From the NCBI GenBank assembly GCA_002421645.1, contig DIST01000054.1:1-6197 (forward strand): a stretch of 6,197 nucleotides of DNA. Direction: 5' to 3'. This document shows, piece by piece, positions 1 to 5,498 of the stretch. Position numbers and translations under genes: made by a program. This DNA comes from Flavobacterium sp. UBA6203. Its GTDB lineage: Bacteria > Bacteroidota > Bacteroidia > Flavobacteriales > Flavobacteriaceae. The notes beneath the pieces are model-generated. The model made no database searches. It worked only from the letters and a program-made list of their open reading frames with translations, and was not told the DNA's origin. Position 1 is the first letter of the stretch. Every line of letters begins with the position of its first letter.

Positions 1-34
1 AAATTCCAAACTTGTTCTAACTTTTCGTTAGCAA

Positions 35-74
35 TTTAGTAAAATTGGAATTTGGGATTTAGTAATTGGAATTT
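35..74. repeat. Imperfect direct repeat in the spacer before tsf
   Basis: Two copies of a short unit lie head to tail. Positions 35-53 read TTTAGTA, AA, ATTGGAATTT and positions 58-74 read TTTAGTA, ATTGGAATTT, so they differ by a 2-nt indel with a period of about 23 nt. The core word TTGGAATTT (45-53 and 66-74) also has a perfect inverted copy, AAATTCCAA, at 1-9. The first copy could therefore pair with 1-9 as a 9-bp stem with a 35-nt loop. No protein-coding signal is visible in 1-109. The upstream gene, usually rpsB in this order, is outside the window. This is probably a decayed intergenic repeat rather than a mobile element. Confidence 0.6.
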
Positions 75-83
75 TTACTTTTA
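52..83 (+). promoter_or_regulatory. Possible tsf promoter (Bacteroidota type)
   Basis: TTG at 52-54 is followed after 21 nt by TACTTTTA at 76-83, which matches 7 of 8 positions of the Bacteroidota -7 element TAnnTTTG. A transcript would begin near 90, leaving an A-rich leader of about 20 nt before the ATG at 110. It overlaps the direct repeat. In AT-rich DNA such matches occur by chance, and tsf may also be read through from an upstream ribosomal protein gene. Confidence 0.3.
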
Positions 84-109
84 TAAACAACAAATAAAAA
101 AAATACAAA

Positions 110-931
110 ATGGCAAATATTACTGCTGCAGACGTAAATAAATTAAGAACTATCACTGGTGCTGGAATGATGGATTGTAAAAAAGCATTAGTGGAGGCAG
201 AAGGAGATTTCGATTTAGCTATCGAAAACTTAAGAAAAAAAGGTCAAAAAGTAGCTGCTAACCGTTCAGATAGAGAATCTACTGAAGGAGCTGCTGTTGC
301 TGTTATCAATGCTGACAACACTGCTGGAGTTGCAATCACATTAAACTGTGAAACTGACTTCGTAGGTAAAAACGAATCTTTCGTTAAATTAGCAAATGAT
401 TTAGCTAACCAAGCTTTAAACTATGCTACTAAAGAAGAATTATTAGCTTCTGATTTCAACGGAATCACTGTTGCTGAGAAATTAATCGAGCAAACTGGTG
501 TTATCGGTGAGAAAATCGAAATCGGTGCTTTCGAAAGATTAGAAGGTGCTTATGTTGGTTCTTACATCCACGCTGGTAAAATTGCTACTTTAGTTGCGTT
601 ATCTGCTAACGTTGCTGGTGCTGACGAAGCTGCTAAAAACGTTGCAATGCAAGCTGCTGCTATGAACCCAATTGCTTTAAACGAAGCTGGTGTTGATGCT
701 GCAATCATTGAAAAAGAAATCGAAATCGCTAAAGAGCAATTAAGAGCTGAAGGTAAACCAGAAGCAATGTTAGACAACATTTCTAAAGGAAAAATCCAAC
801 GTTTCTACAAAGACAATACTTTAGTAAACCAAGATTTCATTAAAGACAGTTCTATGAGTGTTGCTAACTACATCAAATCTGTAGATGCTAACTTAACTGT
901 AACTGGATTCAGAAGAGTTGCTTTAGGATAA
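110..931 (+). CDS. tsf: Elongation factor Ts
   Basis: EF-Ts is the cytoplasmic nucleotide-exchange factor that releases GDP from EF-Tu so that EF-Tu can be recharged with GTP during translation. The 273-residue product is close to the usual bacterial size (E. coli 283). The N-terminal UBA-like domain (about 1-55) carries the family signature LRxxTGAGMMDCKKAL at 12-27. The second signature, LNCETDFVGKN, lies at 78-88; its D83-F84 correspond to the Asp-Phe pair that intrudes at the Mg2+/nucleotide site of EF-Tu. The usual Ala after TDFV is Gly here, a mild change. Core and dimerisation regions fill the rest. The ATG at 110 follows a purine-rich leader without Shine-Dalgarno, normal for Bacteroidota, and MANITAADV is the expected N-terminus. 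Codon use is strongly biased (GCT, GGT, GTT), as expected for an abundant translation protein. A strong terminator follows, making this the end of its transcript. Confidence 0.98.
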   Translation: MANITAADVNKLRTITGAGMMDCKKALVEAEGDFDLAIENLRKKGQKVAANRSDRESTEGAAVAVINADNTAGVAITLNCETDFVGKNESFVKLANDLANQALNYATKEELLASDFNGITVAEKLIEQTGVIGEKIEIGAFERLEGAYVGSYIHAGKIATLVALSANVAGADEAAKNVAMQAAAMNPIALNEAGVDAAIIEKEIEIAKEQLRAEGKPEAMLDNISKGKIQRFYKDNTLVNQDFIKDSSMSVANYIKSVDANLTVTGFRRVALG

Positions 932-951
932 TTTTCTAAAACCAATTATAT

Positions 952-985
952 AAAAACTTCAATCTTCGGGTTGAAGTTTTTTTTT
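952..985 (+). terminator. Intrinsic terminator of tsf
   Basis: Positions 952-964 pair with 969-981 to form a 13-bp stem (one T-G wobble at 963/970). The stem is closed by a C(UUCG)G tetraloop at 964-969, and a run of nine T covers 977-985. It starts 20 nt after the tsf stop codon, which isolates tsf from the next operon. The lower stem is A-rich opposite the T-run, so it could also act weakly on the other strand, but no minus-strand gene needs it. Confidence 0.93.
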
Positions 986-999
986 GCAATATAATTCTC

Positions 1000-1007
1000 T
1001 ACTTTTG
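1000..1007 (+). promoter_or_regulatory. Possible -7 element for the yhhQ operon
   Basis: TACTTTTG matches the Bacteroidota -7 consensus TAnnTTTG at every fixed position. It lies between the tsf terminator and the yhhQ ATG, where a promoter is needed because the terminator closes the previous transcript. A transcript would start near 1013, giving an unusually short leader of under 10 nt. No TTG sits at the normal 17-23 nt distance (nearest ones are at 971-973 and 984-986), so only half of the promoter is supported. Confidence 0.45.
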
Positions 1008-1021
1008 GTAAAACAATTGCT

Positions 1022-1675
1022 ATGTTTCAAAGACGAAAAGATATTATTTATGTAATTCTTGCTGGAATATTTATTACCAATGCTCTAGTTGCCGAATTAA
1101 TAGGTGGAAAATTGATTTACATTGGAGATGTTGTAATGAGCTTAGGAATTTTACCTTGGCCCATAGTCTTCATTACAACCGACTTAATCAATGAATATTT
1201 TGGTGAAAAAGGAGTAAAAAAGTTATCATTTATTACAGCCGGATTAATTGCTTATACATTTTTCCTATTATTAATTGGACTACAAATTCCTGCCGTTAAA
1301 GGCGATGGTTTAATTACGGATGAACAATTTACAGCTGTGTTCGGGCAAAGTATGTGGATTATTGTGGGAAGTATCACGGCTTTTTTAGTATCTCAATTAA
1401 TTGATGTTACTATTTTCCACTTTGTAAAAAACCGAACAGGAAAAAAAATGATTTGGTTGAGAAGTACAGGTTCAACCGTAATTTCACAACTTTTTGACAG
1501 TTTCATTGTCTTAGGGATTGCCTTTTGGTTACCTGGAAAAATCGACACTAAAATGTTTATAGCATCCGCATTAACAGGCTATACAGTAAAACTATTAATT
1601 GCTATTGGATTGACTCCATTAATTTATTTAGGGCATTATTTAATTGAAAAATACTTAGCAAAAGATGGAAAATAA
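1022..1675 (+). CDS. yhhQ: Queuosine precursor transporter, YhhQ/DUF165 family
   Basis: An inner-membrane protein of 217 residues, normal for the YhhQ (DUF165, QPTR) family, which imports 7-deazaguanine precursors (preQ0/preQ1) for queuosine modification of tRNA anticodons. About six hydrophobic helices are visible: roughly 8-25, 35-52, 67-90, 110-135, 152-170 and 178-205. Family motifs include DLINEYFG at 54-61, SQLIDV at 124-129 and STGSTVISQLFDS at 148-160. These conserved polar stretches inside or beside helices are typical of the family and probably line the substrate path. The ATG at 1022 starts just before the first helix. The 3' end overlaps tag by 11 nt, so translation of the two is probably coupled. 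Which precursor is transported cannot be read from the sequence. Confidence 0.92.
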   Translation: MFQRRKDIIYVILAGIFITNALVAELIGGKLIYIGDVVMSLGILPWPIVFITTDLINEYFGEKGVKKLSFITAGLIAYTFFLLLIGLQIPAVKGDGLITDEQFTAVFGQSMWIIVGSITAFLVSQLIDVTIFHFVKNRTGKKMIWLRSTGSTVISQLFDSFIVLGIAFWLPGKIDTKMFIASALTGYTVKLLIAIGLTPLIYLGHYLIEKYLAKDGK

Positions 1676-2225
1676 AAACCGTTGCGCTTGGTGCGAAAAA
1701 GACGATTTGTACCGTAATTATCATGATAACGAATGGGGGAAACCTGTTTATGACGATGCCACTATTTTCGAATTTTTAGTTTTGGAAACGTTTCAGGCGG
1801 GATTGAGTTGGTATACGGTTTTAGCAAAAAGAGAAAACTTCAAAAAAGCATTTGACAATTTTGATTTGATAAAAGTAGCCAATTATTCAGAAGATAAAAT
1901 GGCGGAATTAGCAGAAGATACAGGAATTATTCGAAACAAATTAAAGATTAAGGCTACAGTTACCAATGCAATAGCGTTTTTAAAAGTACAGGAAGAATTT
2001 GGGTCTTTTTCAAAATACATTTGGGGATTTGTTGATGGAAAACCGATTGACAACAAACCTAAAACATTAAAAGATGTACCAGCCACTACTCCTATTTCAG
2101 ATGCTTTAAGCAAAGATTTGAAAAAACGTGGCTTTAAATTTGTCGGCTCTACGGTTGTGTACGCTCACATGCAAGCAACTGGAATGGTAAATGATCATGT
2201 AATGGATTGTTGGACAAGAAAATAA
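1665..2225 (+). CDS. tag: DNA-3-methyladenine glycosylase I
   Basis: A cytoplasmic base-excision repair enzyme that removes 3-methyladenine from alkylated DNA, leaving an abasic site. The product is 186 residues (E. coli Tag 187) and aligns with it at a constant offset of three residues. The zinc-snap ligands are all present: Cys7 and His20 in the RCAWC and NYHDNEWG segments, and His178 and Cys182 in NDHVMDC. Tyr19, Glu41 and Trp49 (in [10 protein letters not shown], 41-50) correspond to base-binding residues Tyr16, Glu38 and Trp46 of E. coli. The helix-hairpin-helix glycosylase fold occupies most of the chain. The start ATG at 1665 lies inside the last codons of yhhQ (11-nt overlap). No Ada box or other alkylation-response signal is visible, so expression is probably constitutive with the operon. 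Confidence 0.97.
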   Translation: MENKNRCAWCEKDDLYRNYHDNEWGKPVYDDATIFEFLVLETFQAGLSWYTVLAKRENFKKAFDNFDLIKVANYSEDKMAELAEDTGIIRNKLKIKATVTNAIAFLKVQEEFGSFSKYIWGFVDGKPIDNKPKTLKDVPATTPISDALSKDLKKRGFKFVGSTVVYAHMQATGMVNDHVMDCWTRK

Positions 2226-2229
2226 AATT

Positions 2230-2448
2230 ATGAGCAACGACCCACTTCACGGAAAAACTTTGAAAACTATTGTAGAACAATTAGTAGATTTTTATGGATT
2301 TGACACTTTAGCAGAACTTATAAATATTAAATGTTTTAAGGAAAATCCATCTGTAAATTCAAGTCTAAAATTCTTAAGAAAAACGGATTGGGCTAGAAAA
2401 AAAGTAGAAGAATTGTATGTGAGAACGTTACCAAAATTGAAAGAATAA
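2230..2448 (+). CDS. VF530 family (DUF2132) small protein
   Basis: A 72-residue protein that matches the VF530/DUF2132 family along its whole length. The conserved start [10 protein letters not shown] (2-11), the central [10 protein letters not shown] (22-31) and CF, and the C-terminal [17 protein letters not shown] block (44-60) are all there. The family was named after a small Vibrio fischeri protein of solved structure and is often labelled DNA-binding, but the function is not established. The family usually has TPWAR, and here it reads TDWAR. The protein has no signal peptide or membrane segment. It sits 4 nt behind tag and 4 nt before the next gene, so it is probably co-transcribed with tag. 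That fits a nucleic-acid-related role but does not prove one. Confidence 0.88.
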   Translation: MSNDPLHGKTLKTIVEQLVDFYGFDTLAELINIKCFKENPSVNSSLKFLRKTDWARKKVEELYVRTLPKLKE

Positions 2449-2452
2449 AAAG

Positions 2453-3295
2453 ATGAATAAAGACATAAGTGTCAATAATGCGATAAAAAGAGGGCAATTG
2501 ATGGTAAATCTACCAGTATTTATTGTCTTATTTGGATTTCCATCATTATCTTGGTATTTATCATATCAAAATATCATTCCTGAATGGGGAATATTAGTAG
2601 CTTCAGGTTGTGGCTTTTTATTTTCATGGCTCATTTGGAGTTATTTGATTACAAAGTGGAGAATTTGGGCATTTGAAAATGTTAGAAATGTACACGAATT
2701 AAAAAAAAGAGCTGTTGAGGCAAAACTAATTTGGAGCGATAATCATATCTTCGAAAAAACAGAGATAAGAACAAAAAATGAGAAAATAAAACTAAAAAAA
2801 ATTCAAGAGAAATTTGCATTAGAAGATGTATACAAAGAGGACTATTCTGTACCACCAATAACAAAAATATATTATTCGAAATTTGATTACAGTATCCAAC
2901 TCATTATTGCAATAGTAGTAATCTTTCTAGGGAGTTATATCAATTTCAATGGTAATATTGAAATTAAAAATTTAGTTTTAGGTACAATAATAATTTTAAT
3001 TGGTGTTTATTCTGGCTTTTTAGGATATAAAAAAGCATCATATAAAGAACCTATTATAACCATTAATGATAAAGGAATTTCTTCAAGAAATATTGGATTT
3101 AAGAATTGGTCAGAAATTAAGAATGAAGAAGTAATTACAGAAGGTTCTGGAAAATCAGAAAAAACATATCTTTTCTATTGGTATGATAATAATGAATATG
3201 AGCAAATCGATATAGATGAACTAAACATTTCACATAGAAAACTTGAAAATCTACTGAGGACCTACAGAATTAGATTCAACAAAAAGACAATATGA
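2453..3295 (+). CDS. Unrecognised four-helix membrane protein with possible PH-like C-terminal domain
   Basis: I do not recognise this 280-residue protein. Two hydrophobic helices near the N-terminus (about 17-37 and 46-67) are followed by a long charged segment (68-146) that is rich in Lys and Glu around 100-125, probably a cytoplasmic helix. Two more helices follow (about 147-166 and 173-192). The C-terminal part (about 198-275) reads as alternating beta strands: EPIITINDKGI, a short GFKNWSEI turn, a strand with LFYWY, and a final helix with RKLENLLRTYRI. That order resembles bacterial PH-like domains appended to membrane helices, which is a guess from pattern only. The ATG is 4 nt after the VF530 stop. 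ATA and AGA codons are frequent compared with tsf, consistent with low expression or more recent acquisition. Its stop codon touches that of aat. Confidence 0.8.
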   Translation: MNKDISVNNAIKRGQLMVNLPVFIVLFGFPSLSWYLSYQNIIPEWGILVASGCGFLFSWLIWSYLITKWRIWAFENVRNVHELKKRAVEAKLIWSDNHIFEKTEIRTKNEKIKLKKIQEKFALEDVYKEDYSVPPITKIYYSKFDYSIQLIIAIVVIFLGSYINFNGNIEIKNLVLGTIIILIGVYSGFLGYKKASYKEPIITINDKGISSRNIGFKNWSEIKNEEVITEGSGKSEKTYLFYWYDNNEYEQIDIDELNISHRKLENLLRTYRIRFNKKTI

Positions 3296-3931
3296 TTAAC
3301 CTCTTAACACCATCAAAAAATCTTCTCTTTCAATTTCTACACAGCCTAAACTAGCCAAATGATCATTATACACTTGGCAATCTAACAAGCGATAATTAGC
3401 CATTTCTAATTGTTTCGCCAAAGCGATGAAAGCCATTTTACTGGCATTTGAAACTTTAGAAAACATACTTTCACCACAAAAAATATGACCTAAATCAACG
3501 CCATATAAACCGCCTACTAATTCATCATCTTGCCAAACCTCAACACTTTTTGCTATGCCTAATTCGTGTAGTTTGCAATACGCCTCCACCATATTATCGG
3601 TAATCCAAGTACCAGGTTGATCTTTTCTGGATATCTTTTTACAATTTAGGATTACTTCTCTGAAGGCAGTATTAAAAGTAACTTTGAACTTTCTTTGATT
3701 GATGATATTTCGCATACTTTTTGAAATCTTTAAGTCTTCGAAAAACAAAACCATTCGCTCTGGCGGACTCCACCATAAAATAGGTTCATCATCTTCAAAC
3801 CAAGGAAATATTCCTGAATTATAAGCTAACACCAATCGCTCTGGAGATAAATCACCTCCTACTGTAACAATTCCTTCTGGAGAAGCGGTTTCAACTGGTG
3901 GAAAGAAAAGTTCTTTGGTTAAATAGTACAT
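3296..3931 (-). CDS. aat: Leucyl/phenylalanyl-tRNA-protein transferase
   Basis: Aat transfers Leu or Phe from aminoacyl-tRNA to proteins that begin with Lys or Arg, marking them for ClpS/ClpAP degradation in the bacterial N-degron pathway. The 211 residues are slightly shorter than E. coli Aat (234), the difference being mainly at the N-terminus. Family blocks are in order: GGDLSPERLVLAYNSGIFPW (25-44), WWSPPERMVL (53-62), GTWIT (107-111), GGLYGV (140-145), GESMFS (153-158), NASKMA (162-167) and LLDCQVYNDHLASLG (182-196). Glu154, Asp184 and Gln186 correspond to the active-site Glu156, Asp186 and Gln188 of E. coli. The ATG at 3931 gives MYYLTKELFFPP, the expected N-terminus. No clpS or clpA lies in the window. 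There is no terminator behind it, and it ends directly against the convergent membrane-protein gene. Confidence 0.97.
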   Translation of the reverse strand: MYYLTKELFFPPVETASPEGIVTVGGDLSPERLVLAYNSGIFPWFEDDEPILWWSPPERMVLFFEDLKISKSMRNIINQRKFKVTFNTAFREVILNCKKISRKDQPGTWITDNMVEAYCKLHELGIAKSVEVWQDDELVGGLYGVDLGHIFCGESMFSKVSNASKMAFIALAKQLEMANYRLLDCQVYNDHLASLGCVEIEREDFLMVLRG

Positions 3932-3942
3932 TATTCAAAAAT

Positions 3943-3969
3943 CAAATTCAAGTTCAATTACAAATTCAA
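3943..3969. repeat. Short direct repeats upstream of aat
   Basis: CAAATTCAA occurs at 3943-3951 and again at 3961-3969, a period of 18 nt. A 12-mer that overlaps the first copy, TTCAAGTTCAAT (3947-3958), recurs exactly at 4106-4117, about 160 nt away in the same gene-free stretch. This is low-complexity intergenic sequence built from TTCAA words, with no open reading frame of note. Confidence 0.55.
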
Positions 3970-3994
3970 AATTAAAGATTCGAGATAAGATCAA
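3967..3994 (-). promoter_or_regulatory. Possible aat promoter (Bacteroidota type)
   Basis: On the minus strand TTG (3994-3992) is followed after 17 nt by TAATTTTG (3974-3967), a full match to TAnnTTTG at the low end of the accepted spacing. Transcription would start near 3962, about 30 nt before the aat ATG. The stretch is made of CAA/TTG-rich repeats, so a chance match is possible. Confidence 0.4.
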
Positions 3995-4008
3995 ATTTAG
4001 GAACACAG

Positions 4009-4044
4009 ATTTAAGAAATTAAAATAATTTTAAAAATCTTAAAT
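4009..4044. repeat. AT-rich nested palindrome
   Basis: Outer arms ATTTAAGA (4009-4016) and TCTTAAAT (4037-4044) are perfect 8-bp inverted copies. Inside them TTAAAAT (4019-4025) and ATTTTAA (4027-4033) form a second palindrome around a single A at 4026. Only two bases on the left and three on the right are unpaired between the two stems. There is no adjacent T-run, so it does not look like a standard terminator. It lies between aat and the DUF3127 gene, in the probable 3' region of the latter or upstream of aat. Confidence 0.6.
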
Positions 4045-4078
4045 GAACTTTATTAATATGGAATATTCGACTTTAAAA

Positions 4079-4096
4079 ACTTATATGACTTATATG
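4079..4096. repeat. Perfect tandem 9-mer
   Basis: ACTTATATG is repeated twice without a spacer (4079-4087 and 4088-4096), flanked by A-runs on both sides. With only two copies it may be a remnant of a degenerate intergenic repeat. No function can be read from it. Confidence 0.7.
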
Positions 4097-4117
4097 TTAA
4101 AAAATTTCAAGTTCAAT

Positions 4118-4158
4118 AAAAAAGTCAGAAATTCAAGTATTACTTAAACTTCTGACTT
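4118..4158 (-). terminator. Palindromic terminator of the flavin reductase-DUF3127 pair
   Basis: AAGTCAGAA (4122-4130) and TTCTGACTT (4150-4158) are perfect 9-bp inverted copies. The space between them continues the symmetry: TT/AA at 4132-4133 and 4147-4148, then AAGTA (4135-4139) against TACTT (4141-4145) around T4140. Read on the minus strand, the stem ends in six T (complement of 4118-4123), so it resembles an intrinsic terminator about 20 nt behind the DUF3127 stop codon. No other minus-strand terminator is seen before aat. Confidence 0.7.
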
Positions 4159-4178
4159 CCATCTTCCGACTTCTAACT
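4151..4178. repeat. Heptanucleotide tandem array, four units
   Basis: Four consecutive 7-nt units read TCTGACT, TCCATCT, TCCGACT and TCTAACT (consensus TCYGACT; AGTCRGA on the minus strand). The array begins one base behind the DUF3127 stop codon on the minus strand. Its distal unit doubles as one arm of the terminator-like palindrome at 4122-4158. The units have diverged from one another, so this is not a recent slippage tract. Confidence 0.7.
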
Positions 4179-4179
4179 T

Positions 4180-4566
4180 TTAGAAAGGCAAATCGTCGTG
4201 TTCTTCTTCGTTAAAGTTGGTTGCTGGTTCAAAAGCTGCTGCTGGTGGCATTGGTGGCATTTGAGGTGCCGATGCTGCTGAAGGAACTTCTGCTTGTGCT
4301 TTTTCAATTCTCCAACCTTGTATAGAATTAAAATATTTAGTTTCTCCTTGTGGATTTACCCATTCTCTACCTCTTAAATTGATAGAAACTTTAACTTGTT
4401 CACCAACATTATAATTATTTAACAAATCGGTTTTGTCTTGCGTAAACTCGATTAAAATATGTTGTGGATATTGCTCCTCTGTAGTAACAACAAGTTCTCT
4501 CTTTTTAAAAGATGCACTTACTTGTTGAACTGGATTGATAACTTTTACTCTTCCTAAAACTTCCAT
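4180..4566 (-). CDS. DUF3127 family protein with SSB-like features
   Basis: A 128-residue soluble protein matching DUF3127, a family of unknown function common in Bacteroidota. The N-terminal 90 residues look like a beta-rich OB fold. The stretch NLRGREW (63-69), then PQGETKY (72-78), parallels the LRTRKW...GQDRY strand pair of E. coli SSB. A Pro/Ala-rich linker (about 92-117, with PQMPPMPP) leads to an acidic end, NEEEHDDLPF, closely resembling the DDDIPF tip with which SSB recruits DNA-repair enzymes. I infer a nucleic-acid-binding or SSB-like role, which is not established. The start at 4566 (MEVLGRVKV) is chosen because family members begin there. An in-frame ATG at 4605 would add 13 residues and overlap the flavin reductase gene by 28 nt. 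With the chosen start the spacer is 11 nt, so the two genes are very likely co-transcribed. Confidence 0.87.
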   Translation of the reverse strand: MEVLGRVKVINPVQQVSASFKKRELVVTTEEQYPQHILIEFTQDKTDLLNNYNVGEQVKVSINLRGREWVNPQGETKYFNSIQGWRIEKAQAEVPSAASAPQMPPMPPAAAFEPATNFNEEEHDDLPF

Positions 4567-4577
4567 AATACTAAAAT

Positions 4578-5453
4578 TTATTTTTTTGCTAATAACAATT
4601 TCCAAGCATCAACGGCTCTTCCATTATCTACATACTCTTTTGCTTTTTGAAATTTTGTATCCAAATCATCAGCACTTAAAACGGCTTTGACTTCAAAATT
4701 TTCTTTTACAAATATAGCAATTTCTTCTTCGGTTGGGATATTTTCTATATTCCCTAATCTTGCTAAATCATTTCCTGTAAAATAATCACTTTCTTTAATA
4801 AAATCTGGAATACTATCAACTCCAATTCCTAAAGTAGTTAGCGGTTTTTCCACTTCAAACATGCCTACATTTGAACGACTGTACCAATTAGCTCCCATTC
4901 GGGCAACTAAGTCGATTTTGTATTGATCTATCATTCCGTTTGCATCTAAAATAGCTTCGTTGATATGAATTTTCACTACTTCACAAATAACTAAATTACC
5001 TGCTCCTCCTTGATCACCTAATGCAATCACATCATTAATCTTACATTCAAATTGCACCGGACTTTCTGCTACACGAAAAGGTTTTACTTTATCTGATTTT
5101 AGCATTGTAAATCCGGCCTTTTCAAACTCATTTACACCGTCTGGATATTCGGTACTTGATAAGGACATCTGCTCTACAATATCATAATTCACCACATTAA
5201 CGACTACTTCTTTTGTACTTTGAGCATTAATTAAAGTATGTTTAACTGTATTATCGCGAACACGTCTTGATGGTGAAAAAATTAAAATTGGTGGATTTGA
5301 GCTAAATACATTAAAAAAACTGAATGGCGATAAATTTGGATTTCCATTACTATCTAAAGTACTTGCAAAAGCGATAGGTCTTGGTGCTACGGCACTTTGC
5401 AAATAGCCTTGTAATTTTGCTGGCGCTATTTCTTTTGGATCGATGCTTAACAT
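4578..5453 (-). CDS. Flavin reductase-like, FMN-binding split-barrel protein
   Basis: A 291-residue cytoplasmic protein whose first 200 residues match the flavin reductase-like domain (FMN-binding split barrel). Conserved blocks are SAVAPRPIAFASTLD (20-34), NLSPFSFFNVFSSNPPILIF (40-59), RRVRDNTVKHT (63-73, probable FMN phosphate contacts), NVVNY (86-90), QMSLSS (95-100), ESPVQFEC (130-137), GGAGNLVICEV (149-159) and DLVARMG (181-187). Such proteins bind FMN and either reduce it with NAD(P)H or act as flavin-dependent oxidoreductases; the substrate is not identifiable here. Residues from about 205 to 291 form an acidic, helical C-terminal tail outside the catalytic barrel. The ATG at 5453 is preceded by a good Bacteroidota promoter. 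DUF3127 follows 11 nt downstream. Confidence 0.92.
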   Translation of the reverse strand: MLSIDPKEIAPAKLQGYLQSAVAPRPIAFASTLDSNGNPNLSPFSFFNVFSSNPPILIFSPSRRVRDNTVKHTLINAQSTKEVVVNVVNYDIVEQMSLSSTEYPDGVNEFEKAGFTMLKSDKVKPFRVAESPVQFECKINDVIALGDQGGAGNLVICEVVKIHINEAILDANGMIDQYKIDLVARMGANWYSRSNVGMFEVEKPLTTLGIGVDSIPDFIKESDYFTGNDLARLGNIENIPTEEEIAIFVKENFEVKAVLSADDLDTKFQKAKEYVDNGRAVDAWKLLLAKK

Positions 5454-5468
5454 GTTGAAACTTTTTTA

Positions 5469-5498
5469 CAAAGATAACAAGAACAAAGTCAATTTCAA
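5469..5498 (-). promoter_or_regulatory. Promoter of the flavin reductase-DUF3127 pair
   Basis: On the minus strand TTG (5498-5496) is followed after 19 nt by TATCTTTG (5476-5469), a full match to TTG-N17-23-TAnnTTTG. Transcription would start near 5463, leaving a leader of about 10 nt before the ATG at 5453. This is the best promoter match in the window. Confidence 0.6.

Noticed and set aside
562..780. Minus-strand open frame of 72 codons inside tsf
   Set aside because: It is antisense to a strongly supported gene. Its Ala/Ser/Ile-rich translation is the complement of biased GCT codons, and no start context or family match is seen.
986..1021. preQ1 riboswitch in front of the queuosine-precursor transporter
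   Set aside because: Only about 36 nt separate the tsf terminator from the ATG, and no C-rich loop or A-rich tail of the preQ1-I type is present.
1883..2113. Minus-strand open frame of 76 codons inside tag
   Set aside because: It lies fully antisense to tag, whose catalytic and zinc residues are intact, and shows no recognisable protein pattern.
2682..2864. Minus-strand open frame of 60 codons inside the membrane-protein gene
   Set aside because: Its Leu/Phe-rich translation is the complement of Lys/Glu-rich coding sequence, so the hydrophobicity is an artefact.
4009..4044. Nested palindrome as an intrinsic terminator for aat or DUF3127
   Set aside because: The stems are AT-only, there is no adjoining T-run on either strand, it lies upstream of aat rather than behind it, and the palindrome at 4122-4158 fits DUF3127 better.
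3941..4178. CRISPR array or insertion-sequence remnant
   Set aside because: The repeats are 7-18 nt, imperfect and without regular unique spacers. There is no transposase fragment and no flanking target-site duplication.
4567..4605. Upstream ATG at 4605 as start of the DUF3127 gene
   Set aside because: It adds 13 residues not typical of the family and overlaps the flavin reductase gene by 28 nt. The ATG at 4566 gives the expected MEVxGxxKV start and an 11-nt spacer.
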